Part shown: positions 20,401-30,619 of the stretch, one piece after another
Position numbering within the stretch: position 1 is the stretch's first letter
Layout of the letters: each line of letters starts with the position of its first letter
NCBI GenBank assembly: GCA_963747405.1
Contig: CAVVFG010000011.1
Coordinates: forward strand, 26,156 to 90,155
DNA length: 64,000 bases
Source: Fodinibacter sp963747405
Lineage (GTDB): Bacteria > Actinomycetota > Actinomycetes > Actinomycetales > Dermatophilaceae
Reading direction: 5' to 3'
Program-made: the position numbers and the translations under genes
The notes under the pieces: model-generated
The model's database searches: none
What the model was told of the DNA's origin: nothing
What the model saw: only the letters and a program-made list of their open reading frames with translations

Positions 20401-21642
20401 CGCGACCGTCACGGACAGCTCGTGCGGGGCGTTGGCCGTGCACAGCTGACCCACGAGGTTGGCCAGGTGGCCGTCGGTGAACGCGCTGGGCCCCACGACA
20501 CCGAGGCAGGACAGCTCGGCCAGGTCGGCCACGAGGGGGGTGTGCGCCACGGTCGGGCGGGTCTGCGTGGTGCCGTCGACCCACACGACGCGGGTCGGCA
20601 CGTCGCCCAGACCGAGGCGAACCAGGGAGGTACCACCACCGGACCAGATGCCGCCGAGTCTCCGCTCGGCGGTCGCCAGGACGGCCGCGGGGTCGGGGTG
20701 CGAACGGTCGAGCCGCTCCCGCTCGGTGCGCAACGCTGCGGTGAGCCGGCCCCGCGCCTGCTCCAGGGCCACGGCATGGGCCTCGAGCTCGCGACGCCGG
20801 GCCCGGCCCGAGCCCCAGCGATCTCCGAGGGCACCGGCCAGCAGGGACACCGGGCCGAGCGCGGCGAACAGCAGCAGCTGGGGACCGAGGAAGAACGCCA
20901 GGGCGATGGCGACGGGCACCGGCGCGACGGCCGCCAGCCAGGGCACCCGAGCCCGTTGCCGCTCCTGCGGTGCCGCGGGGGCGGTGACCCGGACGTCGGT
21001 GAGGGGCGGCGCGGGCCCGGGGGTGGGGCTGACGCGCACCGTGCCGTCACCCGGGTGCCGTAGCGGCGGACCGGGGCCGCCGGCGCGCCGTAGCCGCAGG
21101 GTCGTCGACCCGATGACCACCGTCGACGTGGCGTCGACCGGGGTGACGGTGCCGACAGGCGCGCCATCGACCACGACGCCGTTGGTCGACGCCCGGTCCT
21201 CGACGGTGACCCCGCTCGAACCGACAGCCACGTACAGGTGCTCGCGGCTGAGGGACTCGTCGTCGACGACCAGCCCGGCCACCGGCGCCCGGCCCACCGC
21301 GACGCCGGGTGGGAACAGCGGGTGGCGGCGCCCGGCATCCGGGCCGCCGACGACGACGAGGTCGAGCACGGAGCCGGGCCCGGGCAGCCGGGCCGGGACC
21401 GGCGCCCCGGCCGGTGCTGCGGCGACGGCGACGGCGGCACCGTGCAGCAGCGGCGGCATCCCCACCACACCGTCGGGCGGGAGCACGCGCCCGCCCGCGC
21501 TGAGACCCGGCACCGGCTCGCCGAGGTGGCGGGCCAGTGCGGCGCACAGCTCGGCGACCGTGGACCGGCTCGACCACACCACCACGACCTCGACCGGGTG
21601 CGGTCGTCGTCGTGGTAGGTGGACGGTGAGCGTCATCTCCAT
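17275..21642 (-). CDS. FHA domain-containing FtsK/SpoIIIE-type ATPase (EccC/EssC-like)
   Basis: A 1455-residue membrane-anchored secretion-type ATPase. Order: an N-terminal ubiquitin/YukD-like region (about 1-75), an FHA domain (about 95-185, with GR, SREH and the NG of STNGVVVDG), two adjacent membrane segments (about 232-272), then three FtsK/SpoIIIE ATPase modules. The first has a canonical Walker A (GGTTGSGKSEF, Lys about 621) and Walker B VVVVDEL. The second (GGAGSGRTT, about 951) and third (GPPRSGRTN, about 1232) carry Arg in place of the Walker Lys. This is the architecture of type VII-secretion EccC/EssC proteins. About 60 C-terminal residues run antiparallel through the neighbouring gene and may be an extension after loss of a stop. 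It is divergent from the Tad operon. Confidence 0.85.
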   Translation of the reverse strand: MEMTLTVHLPRRRPHPVEVVVVWSSRSTVAELCAALARHLGEPVPGLSAGGRVLPPDGVVGMPPLLHGAAVAVAAAPAGAPVPARLPGPGSVLDLVVVGGPDAGRRHPLFPPGVAVGRAPVAGLVVDDESLSREHLYVAVGSSGVTVEDRASTNGVVVDGAPVGTVTPVDATSTVVIGSTTLRLRRAGGPGPPLRHPGDGTVRVSPTPGPAPPLTDVRVTAPAAPQERQRARVPWLAAVAPVPVAIALAFFLGPQLLLFAALGPVSLLAGALGDRWGSGRARRRELEAHAVALEQARGRLTAALRTERERLDRSHPDPAAVLATAERRLGGIWSGGGTSLVRLGLGDVPTRVVWVDGTTQTRPTVAHTPLVADLAELSCLGVVGPSAFTDGHLANLVGQLCTANAPHELSVTVASSDPRWSWAARLPHADGSARPAGRPPSSSGDGAHRGRAGPLRLLVVPRPGPGSAGLVKAAIADGAVVLVAAPSRTRLAPGCRAVVHRVGSALLLDGPDGPVAFLPDLVAPWWVDRLSRALAPVRCADSRGTAGLPPRLTLAEALGGEPTAVTVAERWRCREAAALGAASARSSLAAVVGSTPAGPFVVDLCRDGPHVLVGGTTGSGKSEFLRTLVASLAVSAPPEELTFVLVDFKGGAAFGPCSGLPHVVGLVTDLDDHLVSRALSSLRAELRRRERIMAAVGVSDLEGYQRLRSPGSQPVPRLVVVVDELRALVEELPEFVTGLVRLAALGRSLGVHLVLATQRPSGALNAEVQANVSLRIAFRMRDRADSVDVLDDGAAAGIAPSTPGRALARGADGSLVTFQSATVAAPRVRPGVGLTVRPVTDGDALARSTPPDDEADAGAPPAAVTAVRDAHRLRGGVVPRSPWMAPLPAVVACADSSRDGADEEDGAGAGSGDQCVVVGLVDEPDLQRVAPLRWDATDGSWLLAGGAGSGRTTALRALALAAARRFGPESLHLHVVDGHGSLADLGALPHLGTRTRVDDVRACTALVQHLRCEVDRRRAAAVQPGPDASAAESDPGAPPTILLVVDGWEQLVEAHPAHGSDHLTASLLRVLRDGRSVGVVGALAGGRSLLHPRWGEVAGRTFLVGHVDPLDAALAGLRPTDAPQHPPPGRAVRVHDKREVQFALVPARDTEVIARRAARRPAQGAAWRWVSLPTVVRREELPPVTGGRAGAGHRHALDVLLGVGGEHATLFSWRPETDGRRLLVVGPPRSGRTNALRVVVQSLCDTGRLVAVVTSADSGRLPWPAGSVAIAPGDAESLVALRHQHRDLALCVDDADRLAGCDAMPVLREIAELVDRDDGLVVVSTSPAALASRFSGLDVDVARDGCGVVLNPGAADRFLLSATMPDGIPRLPGRGVHVAHGVVTELQVVLAERSVGNVAPREHLGLGVPGHPGSADTHDGHGEHGPADRHPGALDQADADRHEDRVPDDGRGARP

Positions 21643-21787
21643 GGCGCCACCGTAGGAAGACCGACCGACGACGCCTCGAAGTTATCCACAGGCCCGGCGC
21701 CAGCAGATGCGCGCGGGGGTGACGTCGGGTTTGCTATGCCGAGACATCGGTGGTCGGCGGAGGGGTCCGGCCACAGGAGGGGGAGAC

Positions 21788-23020
21788 GTGGATGCCGTCC
21801 AGACGCTCGAGGGCGAGGTTCGTGAGCTGATCCGCCGCTCCGGGCTGGACCCGGCGCGCGACGAGGGCGAGGTGCGCCGCCTCGTGCGCGAGGCCGTCGC
21901 CGACTACGACGAGCGGTCGATGCTCGGTGGGATGCCGGTGATCGCCGACGTCGAGGCGGCGTCACGCACGGTGTGGGACACGGTGGCCGGCTACGGGCCG
22001 CTCCAGCAGTACTTCGACGACCCCTGCGTCGAGGAGATCTGGATCAACGAGCCGTCGCGGGTGTTCGTCGCTCGCGAGGGGGTCGCCGAGCTGACCACGA
22101 CGCTCCTCTCGCACGACCAGGTCAGGGACCTCGTCGAGCGGATGCTGAAGTCGTCGGGCCGCCGGGTCGACCTCAGCTCGCCGTTCGTCGATGCCGTGCT
22201 CCCCGACGGCAGTCGCCTGCACGTCGTCATCCCGGACATCACCCGCGAACACTGGTTCGTCAACGTGCGCAAGTTCGTGGTCAAGGCCGACTCGATGGAC
22301 GACCTGGTGCGCCTCGGCACCCTCACGAGGCAGGCGGCCCGGTTCCTCGAGGCGGCCGTTGCCTCCGGGCTCAACGTGCTGGTCGCGGGCGGTACCCAGG
22401 CCGGGAAGACGACCCTGCTCAACTGCCTCGCCTCTGCCGTGCCGGCGCGCGAACGCATCGTCACCTGCGAGGAGGTCTTCGAGCTGCGCATTCCCCACCG
22501 CGACGTCGCGGCGATGCAGTGCCGCCAGCCGTCGCTCGAGGGCACCGGTGAGATCCCGCTGCGCCGGCTGGTCAAGGAGGCGCTGCGGATGCGGCCGTCG
22601 CGGATCGTGGTGGGCGAGGTGCGCCAGGCCGAGAGCCTCGACCTGCTCATCGCACTGAACTCGGGCCTTCCGGGCATGTGCACCATCCACGCCAACAGTG
22701 CCCGCGAGGCCGTCACGAAGATGTGCACCCTCCCGCTGCTCGCCGGCGAGAACGTCTCGGGTCGCTTCGTGGTCCCGACGGTCGCCGCCTCGATCGACAT
22801 CGTCGTCCACGCCGCCCTAGAGCGCGACGGCCGGCGCACGGTCCGCGAGGTCGCTGCCGTGCCGGGGCGCGTGGAGGGCGACGTCGTCGAGATCGCCGAC
22901 CTGTTCGTCCGGCGTGGCGGTGCCCTGGTGCGGGCGGACGGGTTCCCCCCGCACGTCGACCGCTTCGAGCGGGCCGGCTACGACCTGTCCGCCCTGCTCG
23001 CCCAGGCGGCTGCAGCGTGA
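21788..23020 (+). CDS. tadA: Tad/Flp pilus assembly ATPase TadA (CpaF family)
   Basis: A hexameric secretion ATPase powering Flp-type pilus assembly at the inner membrane. The 410-residue protein has the N-terminal helical domain, GYGPLQQYFDDPCVEEIWINEPSRVFV, Walker A GGTQAGKTTLLN (Lys about 207), the Asp-box EEVFELRIPH, Walker B RPSRIVVGEVR and the His-box GLPGMCTIHANSAREAV. GTG at 21788 is preferred because GGAGGGGG (21775-21783) lies directly upstream; the frame is open further upstream without similarity. It is the first gene of a seven-gene operon with its stop overlapping the tadB start. No TadZ/CpaE or prepilin peptidase gene accompanies it here. Confidence 0.93.
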   Translation: MDAVQTLEGEVRELIRRSGLDPARDEGEVRRLVREAVADYDERSMLGGMPVIADVEAASRTVWDTVAGYGPLQQYFDDPCVEEIWINEPSRVFVAREGVAELTTTLLSHDQVRDLVERMLKSSGRRVDLSSPFVDAVLPDGSRLHVVIPDITREHWFVNVRKFVVKADSMDDLVRLGTLTRQAARFLEAAVASGLNVLVAGGTQAGKTTLLNCLASAVPARERIVTCEEVFELRIPHRDVAAMQCRQPSLEGTGEIPLRRLVKEALRMRPSRIVVGEVRQAESLDLLIALNSGLPGMCTIHANSAREAVTKMCTLPLLAGENVSGRFVVPTVAASIDIVVHAALERDGRRTVREVAAVPGRVEGDVVEIADLFVRRGGALVRADGFPPHVDRFERAGYDLSALLAQAAAA

Positions 23021-23886
23021 CCGGGCTGCTCCTCGGGCTGCTGCTGGGCATCGGTCTGTTCCTCGTGTGGTGGAGCTGCTGGGTGCCGTCGCAGCAACCG
23101 CCGCCGCGTGCGCGCCGGCCCGGCCCGGTCGACCGGCTGTCCGACGAGATCGTGCAGGCGGGGTTCGCGGGATTGTCGGTGCGCACCCTGCTCACCGCCT
23201 GTGTCGTGACGTCGCTCCTGGTGCTCGCGCTGGTGCAGGCCACCGTCGCCGTCCTGCCGATCGCCGCGTGCTTCGCCCTCATGGCCGCGTACCTCCCACT
23301 GGGTGTCGTGCGGGCCCGGTCACGACGCCGCCGCGCGCGACTGCGTGACCTGTGGCCGGATGCCGTCGACAACATCACCTCGGGCGTGCGCGCGGGGATG
23401 GCGCTGCCCGAGGCACTGTCGCAGCTCGGCACGCGCGGCCCGGAGGAGCTGCGCGAGCCGTTCCGGGCGTTCGCGGACGACTACCGGCTCAGCGGGCGCT
23501 TCCACGACTCGCTCGACCGCCTCAAGGAGCGGTTGAGCGACCCGGTGGGCGACCGGCTCGTCGAGAGCCTGCGGATCGCCCGTGAGGTGGGTGGCACCGA
23601 CCTGGGCCACCTCCTGCGCACCCTGTCGGGCTTCCTACGCGAGGACGCCCGCACCCGCGCCGAGCTCGAGACCCGGCAGGCGTGGACGGTCAACGCCGCC
23701 CGACTGGCCGTGGCCGCGCCGTGGGTCGTCCTCGCCATGCTGTCGACGAACCCCGAGTCCGTGGCGGCCTACTCCACCGCCGCCGGCGCCGCAGTGCTCC
23801 TCGTCGGCGGTGTCCTCACTGCCGTGGCCTACTGGGCGATGGTGCGCATCGGCCGGCTGCCCGAGGACGAGCGGGTGCTGCGGTGA
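23017..23886 (+). CDS. tadB: Tad pilus inner-membrane platform protein TadB
   Basis: A type II secretion F-domain membrane protein that, with TadC, forms the platform on which the TadA ATPase works. The 289-residue protein has an N-terminal membrane segment, a pair of segments at about 60-100, the cytoplasmic T2SSF domain (WPDAVDNITSGVRAGMALPEAL, then LRIAREVGGTDLGHLLRTLSGFLREDARTRAELE) and two C-terminal segments. The GTG start at 23017 overlaps the tadA stop (GTGA) and its own stop overlaps the tadC start, so translation is coupled throughout. Confidence 0.9.
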   Translation: MTGLLLGLLLGIGLFLVWWSCWVPSQQPPPRARRPGPVDRLSDEIVQAGFAGLSVRTLLTACVVTSLLVLALVQATVAVLPIAACFALMAAYLPLGVVRARSRRRRARLRDLWPDAVDNITSGVRAGMALPEALSQLGTRGPEELREPFRAFADDYRLSGRFHDSLDRLKERLSDPVGDRLVESLRIAREVGGTDLGHLLRTLSGFLREDARTRAELETRQAWTVNAARLAVAAPWVVLAMLSTNPESVAAYSTAAGAAVLLVGGVLTAVAYWAMVRIGRLPEDERVLR

Positions 23887-24815
23887 GCGGGCTGGCCCGC
23901 AGCGGAGCGCTGCTCGGCTTCGTGATGGGGCTGGGCCTGGCGCTGGTCTGGCTGGGCCTGCCGCTCCACCGGCGGGCCGGGCTGGCCGGGCGCGTGCTGC
24001 CCTACCTGCGTGACACCCCCAGGCCGTCCCGGCTGCTCGACGACCCATGCCCCGCCGGCGGAGCGCTCGGCGTGGTTGCCGGCCCCGTGATCCGAGACCT
24101 CGGCGCCGTCGTCGAGCGGGTCATGGGCGGGGCCGACTCCGTGCGCCGGCGCCAGCTGCGCGCCGGGCTGGCGGCCGACGTCGACCGGTTCCGTGCCGAG
24201 CAGGTGCTCTGGGGAGCTCTCGGCGCCGTCGTCGGAGGTGCCGCCGGAGTCCTGGCACTGGTACTTCGCGAGGCCGGCGTCGTCACCGTCGTGATGCTCA
24301 CTGCGATCGGCCTGGGCGTCGGAGTCACGGGCGCCGACTACCTCCTCTCCCGTCGCGCGGCTCGCCGCGAGGCGCGGATGCTCACCGAGTTCCCCACCGT
24401 CGCCGAGCTGCTCGCCCTGGCGGTCGGCGCCGGTGAGGGAGCGGTCGGGGCCCTCGACCGGGTCTGCCGGCTCTCGCACGGCGAGCTGGCCGGTGAGCTG
24501 CGGCGGTGCTTGGCCGACGCCCGCGCCGGGGCCAATCTGCCGACCGCACTGCAGGGACTGGCCGACCGTACCGGCCTGGCCAGCCTGCGCCGGTTCGTCG
24601 ACGGTGTCGTCATCGCCGTGCAGCGCGGCACCCCCCTCGCCGACGTCCTGCGGGCCCAGGCCCAGGACGTCCGCGAGGAGGGGCGCCGATCACTGATGGA
24701 GGCCGGCGGCCGCAAGGAGATCGCCATGATGGTCCCGGTCGTCTTCCTGATCCTCCCGGTGACGGTGCTCTTTGCCGTCTTCCCCGGGTTCACCTTCTTC
24801 CGCTTCACTCTCTGA
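23883..24815 (+). CDS. tadC: Tad pilus inner-membrane platform protein TadC
   Basis: The second T2SSF-family platform protein, 310 residues. It has an N-terminal membrane segment, two segments at about 110-155, the cytoplasmic F domain beginning TEFPTVAELLALAVGAGEGAVGALDRV, and a final pair of segments ending MMVPVVFLILPVTVLFAVFPG. The GTG at 23883 overlaps the tadB stop. A canonical ribosome-binding site and the pilin-like gene follow within 20 bp. Confidence 0.9.
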   Translation: MSGLARSGALLGFVMGLGLALVWLGLPLHRRAGLAGRVLPYLRDTPRPSRLLDDPCPAGGALGVVAGPVIRDLGAVVERVMGGADSVRRRQLRAGLAADVDRFRAEQVLWGALGAVVGGAAGVLALVLREAGVVTVVMLTAIGLGVGVTGADYLLSRRAARREARMLTEFPTVAELLALAVGAGEGAVGALDRVCRLSHGELAGELRRCLADARAGANLPTALQGLADRTGLASLRRFVDGVVIAVQRGTPLADVLRAQAQDVREEGRRSLMEAGGRKEIAMMVPVVFLILPVTVLFAVFPGFTFFRFTL

Positions 24816-24832
24816 CCAGGAAGGACCGACCG

Positions 24833-25042
24833 ATGTCGATCATCCGCACCCTGCCCCTGCGAGCGCACCTGCTCGCCGACCGCCAGCTCGCCAGGGCCGC
24901 CCGACGCGCCGAGCGGGGTGACGTGCCCGGCTGGGTGCTCATCACCTTGATGACGGCCGGGCTCGTCACCGCCTTGTGGGTCGTCGCGAAGGGCCAGCTC
25001 GTCGCCATGTTCCAAAGCGCCCTGTCGTCGGTGAAGGGCTGA
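24833..25042 (+). CDS. Small pilin-like protein of the Tad operon
   Basis: A 69-residue protein with a basic N-terminus (about 1-30), a single hydrophobic segment VPGWVLITLMTAGLVTALWVV (about 31-52) and a short hydrophilic tail. Size, position between tadC and tadE, and the RGDVPGW entry to the membrane segment suggest the major Flp-type pilin or a related small subunit. The classical G/XXXXEY prepilin-peptidase site is not evident, so processing is uncertain. The start ATG is preceded by AGGAAGGA at 24818-24825. Confidence 0.7.
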   Translation: MSIIRTLPLRAHLLADRQLARAARRAERGDVPGWVLITLMTAGLVTALWVVAKGQLVAMFQSALSSVKG

Positions 25043-25051
25043 TCCCGCCCG

Positions 25052-25435
25052 ATGCGGTGGGCGCGGGACGAGCGGGGCGCAGCCGTCGCGGACTTCACGA
25101 TGGTGTCCGTGCTGGTCGTCGCGGTGTTCCTCGCCGTCTTCCAGCTCGGGCTCGCGCTGCACACCCGCAACACGCTCATCTCCTGTGCCTCCGAGGGGGC
25201 ACGGCTGGGAGCACGGGCGGATGCCGTTGCGGGGCAGGGTGTGTCACGTACCCAGTCCCTGATCAGTGCGTCGCTCTCGTCGCGCTACGCGCGCCAGGTC
25301 AGCAGCCGCCAGACGGTCGTCGAGGGCGTGCGGGTCATCGAGGTCCGAGTGGTCGCCCCCGTCCCGGTGATCGGGCTGCTCGGGCCGGAGGACCGGCTCG
25401 ACGTGGTCGGGCGGGCCTTCTTGGAGGCGCAGTGA
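25052..25435 (+). CDS. TadE-family pseudopilin
   Basis: A 127-residue minor pilin. The N-terminal DERGAAVADFTMVSVLVVAVFLAVFQLGLALHTRN segment (described as residues 6-40) is the TadE hallmark: a short basic leader, a Gly/Ala cleavage region, then one hydrophobic helix. The rest is a soluble extracytoplasmic domain. It starts 9 bp after the pilin-like gene, and its stop overlaps the next GTG start. The family usually needs a prepilin peptidase encoded elsewhere. Confidence 0.85.
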   Translation: MRWARDERGAAVADFTMVSVLVVAVFLAVFQLGLALHTRNTLISCASEGARLGARADAVAGQGVSRTQSLISASLSSRYARQVSSRQTVVEGVRVIEVRVVAPVPVIGLLGPEDRLDVVGRAFLEAQ

Positions 25436-25878
25436 CCCGGCCCCGGCCCGCGCCGCTCGACGAGGGTGGCAGCGCCGTCGTCGAGTTCGTCGTGCTCGGC
25501 GTGCTGTTGCTCATCCCCCTCGTCTACCTCGTCCTGACGCTGGCGCGGGTGCAGGCCGGGTCGTATGCCGTCAGCCAGGCGGCGCGCGAGGCGGGCCGTG
25601 CCTTCGTCACCGCCGAGACGGACGGCAATGCGACGGCCCGAGCACAGGCCGCCGCACGACTCGCCTTCGCCGACCACGCGTTCGAGGACTCCGGCCGCGT
25701 GACCATCGCCTGTGACGCAACCCCGTGCCTTCGCCCGGACGGCCGGGTCGTCACCGCCGCGACGGTTCGCGTGCCGTTGCCGCTGGTGCCGTCCTTCGTC
25801 CGCCACGTCATCCCGATGGCGGTGCCGGTGAGCGCGAGCCACCTGTCGACGGTCGACCGGTTCCGAGGGCTCGGGTGA
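25432..25878 (+). CDS. TadE-like pilus/secretion minor subunit
   Basis: A 148-residue TadE-like protein: leader with DEGGSAVVEFVVLGVLLLIPLVYLVLTLARV (residues about 10-40), then AGSYAVSQAAREAGRAFVTAE and a soluble domain with one Cys pair (IACDATPCLR). The GTG start at 25432 overlaps the upstream stop (GTGA), and the 3' end overlaps the next GTG. It is probably a second minor pilin of the same machine. Confidence 0.8.
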   Translation: MTRPRPAPLDEGGSAVVEFVVLGVLLLIPLVYLVLTLARVQAGSYAVSQAAREAGRAFVTAETDGNATARAQAAARLAFADHAFEDSGRVTIACDATPCLRPDGRVVTAATVRVPLPLVPSFVRHVIPMAVPVSASHLSTVDRFRGLG

Positions 25879-26348
25879 CCAGCCGCAGCGGCGAGCGTGG
25901 CCGCTCGAGGCAGGACGAGACCGGCTCGATCAGCCTGTTCATCCTCGGGCTGTCACTGGTCGCGATGCTGCTCATCGCCGGGGCCGTGGCCGTCACCTCC
26001 GCGCACCTGTCACGCATGCGGTTGCTCGACGTCGCCGACGGTGCCGCGCTGAGCGCGGCGAACGCCCTCGACGACGCGGCCTACGCGCAGGGCGTGGGGG
26101 AGTCGGTGCCGCTGAGCAACGCCTCGGTGCAGGAGCGCGCAGCCGCCTACCTCGGTGCCCGTCCCCGACCGGGCAGCATCTCGCGGTGGCGGCTCGCGCC
26201 GGGCACCGGTACCCCTGACGGCCGGACCGCGGTGGTCGTGGTCGTCGGCGAGGCGCAGCTTCCGATGGTCGGCACGGCGCTGCGTGAGCTGGGGGTCAGC
26301 CTGACGATCCGCGTCGAGTCCAGGGCACGTTCCGACCTCGCCGGCTGA
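25875..26348 (+). CDS. TadG-like protein (Flp pilus-associated)
   Basis: A 157-residue protein with an N-terminal DETGSISLFILGLSLVAMLLIAGAVAVTSAHL leader-helix region (about 14-45), followed by LLDVADGAALSAANALDDAAYAQG, the arrangement of actinobacterial TadG/'Rv3660c-neighbour' proteins. The remainder is a soluble extracytoplasmic domain rich in Val and Arg. It is the last gene of the Tad operon and is convergent with the regulator gene at 26379; the 30-bp gap holds no clear terminator. Confidence 0.75.
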   Translation: MTSRSGERGRSRQDETGSISLFILGLSLVAMLLIAGAVAVTSAHLSRMRLLDVADGAALSAANALDDAAYAQGVGESVPLSNASVQERAAAYLGARPRPGSISRWRLAPGTGTPDGRTAVVVVVGEAQLPMVGTALRELGVSLTIRVESRARSDLAG

Positions 26349-26378
26349 CCGCACCCGAGCGGCGCACGGCCCTGTCGC

Positions 26379-27046
26379 TCAGCCGGTCACGACCTCCGGC
26401 GCCTCCGCATGAGCGCGCACCAGCGCCACCACGAGCCGGTCGGCGGCGTCGTTGGCGCGGGCCAGCATCCGGGTGGTGGCCGGCGTGGCCAGGGCATGCC
26501 GGCAGGCCAGCTCGCCGAGCACGTCGAGCAGCAGGCTGCAGCAGCGCTGGAACGCCGCCACGCTCTCGCCGAGGTTCCCGCTTCGGCGGCGCGCGAGCCT
26601 GCCGTGCATCGCCGCCGCCTGCAGGGCCGGGGCCAGCGCGGCCTCACGTTCCCGTCGGGTGCTGCCGTCGACGTAGCCCAGCACCCCGTCGACCAGGGTC
26701 CGGCCACCGAGAGCGAGCACGGCGTGGGTCTGCTCGTCGGCCCCGTCGAGCCACGAGACGTCCGGGCACGCGGCGGAGATGCTGGCGCGCAGGATGTCGA
26801 CCACCGTGTCCGTCGAGCCACCCAGGGCGGCGATCGACGGCTCGGTGCTCGCGGCATCGGGCAGCAGGTGCTCGAGCGTCGAGCGGGCGTAGCGGCGGTG
26901 ACCGCCCGGGGTCGTGAAGGTGACGATCTTCCCGGCCACGCTCCATCGCCGCAGCGTCGCCGGGGAGACCCCGAGCATGGCGCTCGCCTCGTTGACCCCG
27001 AGCCAGACCTCACGGTCCTCGGCAAAGGGGTGCGGACCGGTGACCA

Positions 27047-27047
<1 letters not shown>
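26379..27047 (-). CDS. MerR/BldC-type helix-turn-helix regulator, last gene of the cytochrome cluster
   Basis: A 222-residue protein. The N-terminal winged-helix domain (WLGVNEASAMLGVSPATLRRWSVAGKI followed by TTPGGHRRYARSTLEHLL, about residues 13-62) is the MerR/BldC/excisionase fold. The remaining about 150 residues are a helical domain with several Cys and His (SAACPDVSWL, RCCSLLLDVLGELACRHAL) that could sense a ligand or metal. ATG at 27047 shares one base with the TGA of the 10-haem cytochrome gene and has AGGAGGAAG upstream, so the regulator is translationally coupled to it. It is a probable local regulator, with targets unknown. Confidence 0.8.
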
Positions 27048-28839
<1,792 letters not shown>

Positions 28840-28843
<4 letters not shown>

Positions 28844-29625
28844 GGCGTCATCACCCTCTCGACCGAACCGGTGATGCTGTCCGTGGACACCCCGCCCTGG
28901 CGGATCTCGCGCAGGACTCCGTCGCGGTCGACGAAGAAGTGCGCCGGGATGGCGGACACGCGGTAGGCGTCCGCGATGGCGGACTGCTCGTCGGCACCGA
29001 CCGGATAGGTGGTGCCCACCCGCGAGGCATAGCTGCGCACGGCATCCTGGCCCTCGTTGATGTTCACCCCGAGCACCACCAGACCGTCCTTGCCGTACTT
29101 CTCGTAGGCGGCCTGCACGTCGGCAACCTCCGCCTGGCAGGCGGCGCACCAGCTGGCCCCGAAGACCAGCCACACCGGCTTGCCGCGGTACTGGTCCAGG
29201 GTCACCTTCGTGCCGTCGACGGTGGTCAGCGTGAAGTCCTGCGCCGCCGCGCCCACCTTGGGCGCGGGCACGGTCGACTGGCCGGGCAGGGCGACGACCG
29301 TGGTGCCGGACGCGTTCGCGGCATCGGTTCGTCGGCCGTTGATGACCCAGGCACCGCCCGCGACGAGCGCCGCGGTCACGAGGAGGACGGCCAGCGTGCC
29401 GAACCGGCTCGAGCGGATCCGCTCGCGCAGGTCGCGTCGTCCGGCCGCCCCGTCACCGGCCGACCCGACCCGCTGCCGCGCACCGGCCCCGGGCTCGGGC
29501 TCGGCGAGCACGTCCACCCCCTCGACGTGCTCCACCGCGACCGGCGCGGCCCGGGCCGTGCGCACCGGCGAGGCGGGGGCAGGGTCGGCGAGGAGGCCGT
29601 CGTCGAACAGGTCGTCGTCGTCCAT
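28840..29625 (-). CDS. Membrane-anchored TlpA/ResA-type thioredoxin
   Basis: A 261-residue protein: acidic cytoplasmic N-terminus (about 1-75), one membrane segment (about 77-97), then an extracytoplasmic AhpC-TSA/redoxin domain. The redox motif WCAAC is at Cys160/Cys163 (FGASWCAACQAEVADVQ), with the cis-Pro region SAIPAHFFVDRDG. In System II cytochrome maturation such proteins reduce the CXXCH cysteines before haem attachment. It follows ccsB and overlaps the decahaem gene by ATGA, so it is almost certainly dedicated to these cytochromes. Confidence 0.88.
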
Positions 29626-29681
29626 GGGTGGTGCGCTTCCCTTCAGGTGTGGGTCTGCCCTGCTGCCGGTGTGCGGGTCGA

Positions 29682-30614
29682 TCAGGTGTAGCTGTGCAGC
29701 CCGCCGAAGAAGGCGTTGCCGACGAAGGTCAGCACGACGCTCGCGAAGCCGATGACGAGCAGCCAGGCGGCGCGGCGGCCGGTCCAGCCGCGGGCGACGC
29801 GGGCGTGCAGGAAGCCGCCGTAGATCAGCCAGGTGACGAGCGAGGCGGTCTCCTTGGGGTCCCAGCTCCAGTAGCTGCCCCAGGCGATCTCGGCCCAGAC
29901 GGCGCCGAGCACGAGCACCATGGTGTCGAGCGGGAAGCCGATGACGACGGCGCGGTAGCCGAGCCGGTCGAGCACCTCGTCCTTGGGCACCAGGTGCTTC
30001 CAGCGCTGCGGGGTCCACAGCGTGAGGGCGGCTGCTGCGAAGGAGATCGCGAAGGCGCCGTAGGCGAAGATCGCCACGATGATGTGGATGGTGAGCAGCA
30101 GGCTGTTCTGCAGGGCCGGCACCAGCGGGTCGACCTGGGTGTTCTGGGCGCCGGCGTAGAGCAGGGCGAGCACCGTCATCGGGAGGATGAACAGGGCCAG
30201 CGTGCGGGCGTGGTAGCGCCACTCGAAGTAGCAGTAGGCGGCGAGCATGCCCCAGGCCAGCGACGTCGCGAACTCGTACTGGGTGACGAACGGGCCGTGG
30301 CCGGTGGCCGCCATCCGCAGGCCGAGGGCCGCCGTGAGGAAGCCGAGGGCGATCCAGGTCAGGCGCGTCCCGTAGCGGGCCAGGGTCGTCGCCGACACGG
30401 CGGTGTCCCGGGCCACGATGTCCTGCTGCGCGGCTGCGGAGACCGAGTCGACGTCGTCGAACAGGTCCTCACCGGATGCCGTGACGAGCACCTTTCGCCG
30501 CGAGGCGCCGGCGGCCGCCCGGTGACCCGCGCTCATGGCCCACGCGTAGGCGATGGTCGCGAGGACCGTGGAGATCAGTGCCGCGACGAACGCGAACTGG
30601 GAGTAGGTGATCAT
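29682..30614 (-). CDS. ccsB: Cytochrome c biogenesis protein CcsB/ResC
   Basis: Haem-handling subunit of System II cytochrome c synthase, which with ResB exports haem and attaches it to CXXCH outside the membrane. The 310-residue protein has about eight membrane segments and the haem-binding Trp-rich motif WGSYWSWDPKETASLVTW near residues 245-262, plus conserved flanking His. The ATG at 30614 is chosen over GTG 30623 because AAGGAG lies eight bases upstream; the ribosome-binding site is inside the end of resB. Confidence 0.93.
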   Translation of the reverse strand: MITYSQFAFVAALISTVLATIAYAWAMSAGHRAAAGASRRKVLVTASGEDLFDDVDSVSAAAQQDIVARDTAVSATTLARYGTRLTWIALGFLTAALGLRMAATGHGPFVTQYEFATSLAWGMLAAYCYFEWRYHARTLALFILPMTVLALLYAGAQNTQVDPLVPALQNSLLLTIHIIVAIFAYGAFAISFAAAALTLWTPQRWKHLVPKDEVLDRLGYRAVVIGFPLDTMVLVLGAVWAEIAWGSYWSWDPKETASLVTWLIYGGFLHARVARGWTGRRAAWLLVIGFASVVLTFVGNAFFGGLHSYT

Positions 30615-30619
30615 GCCTG

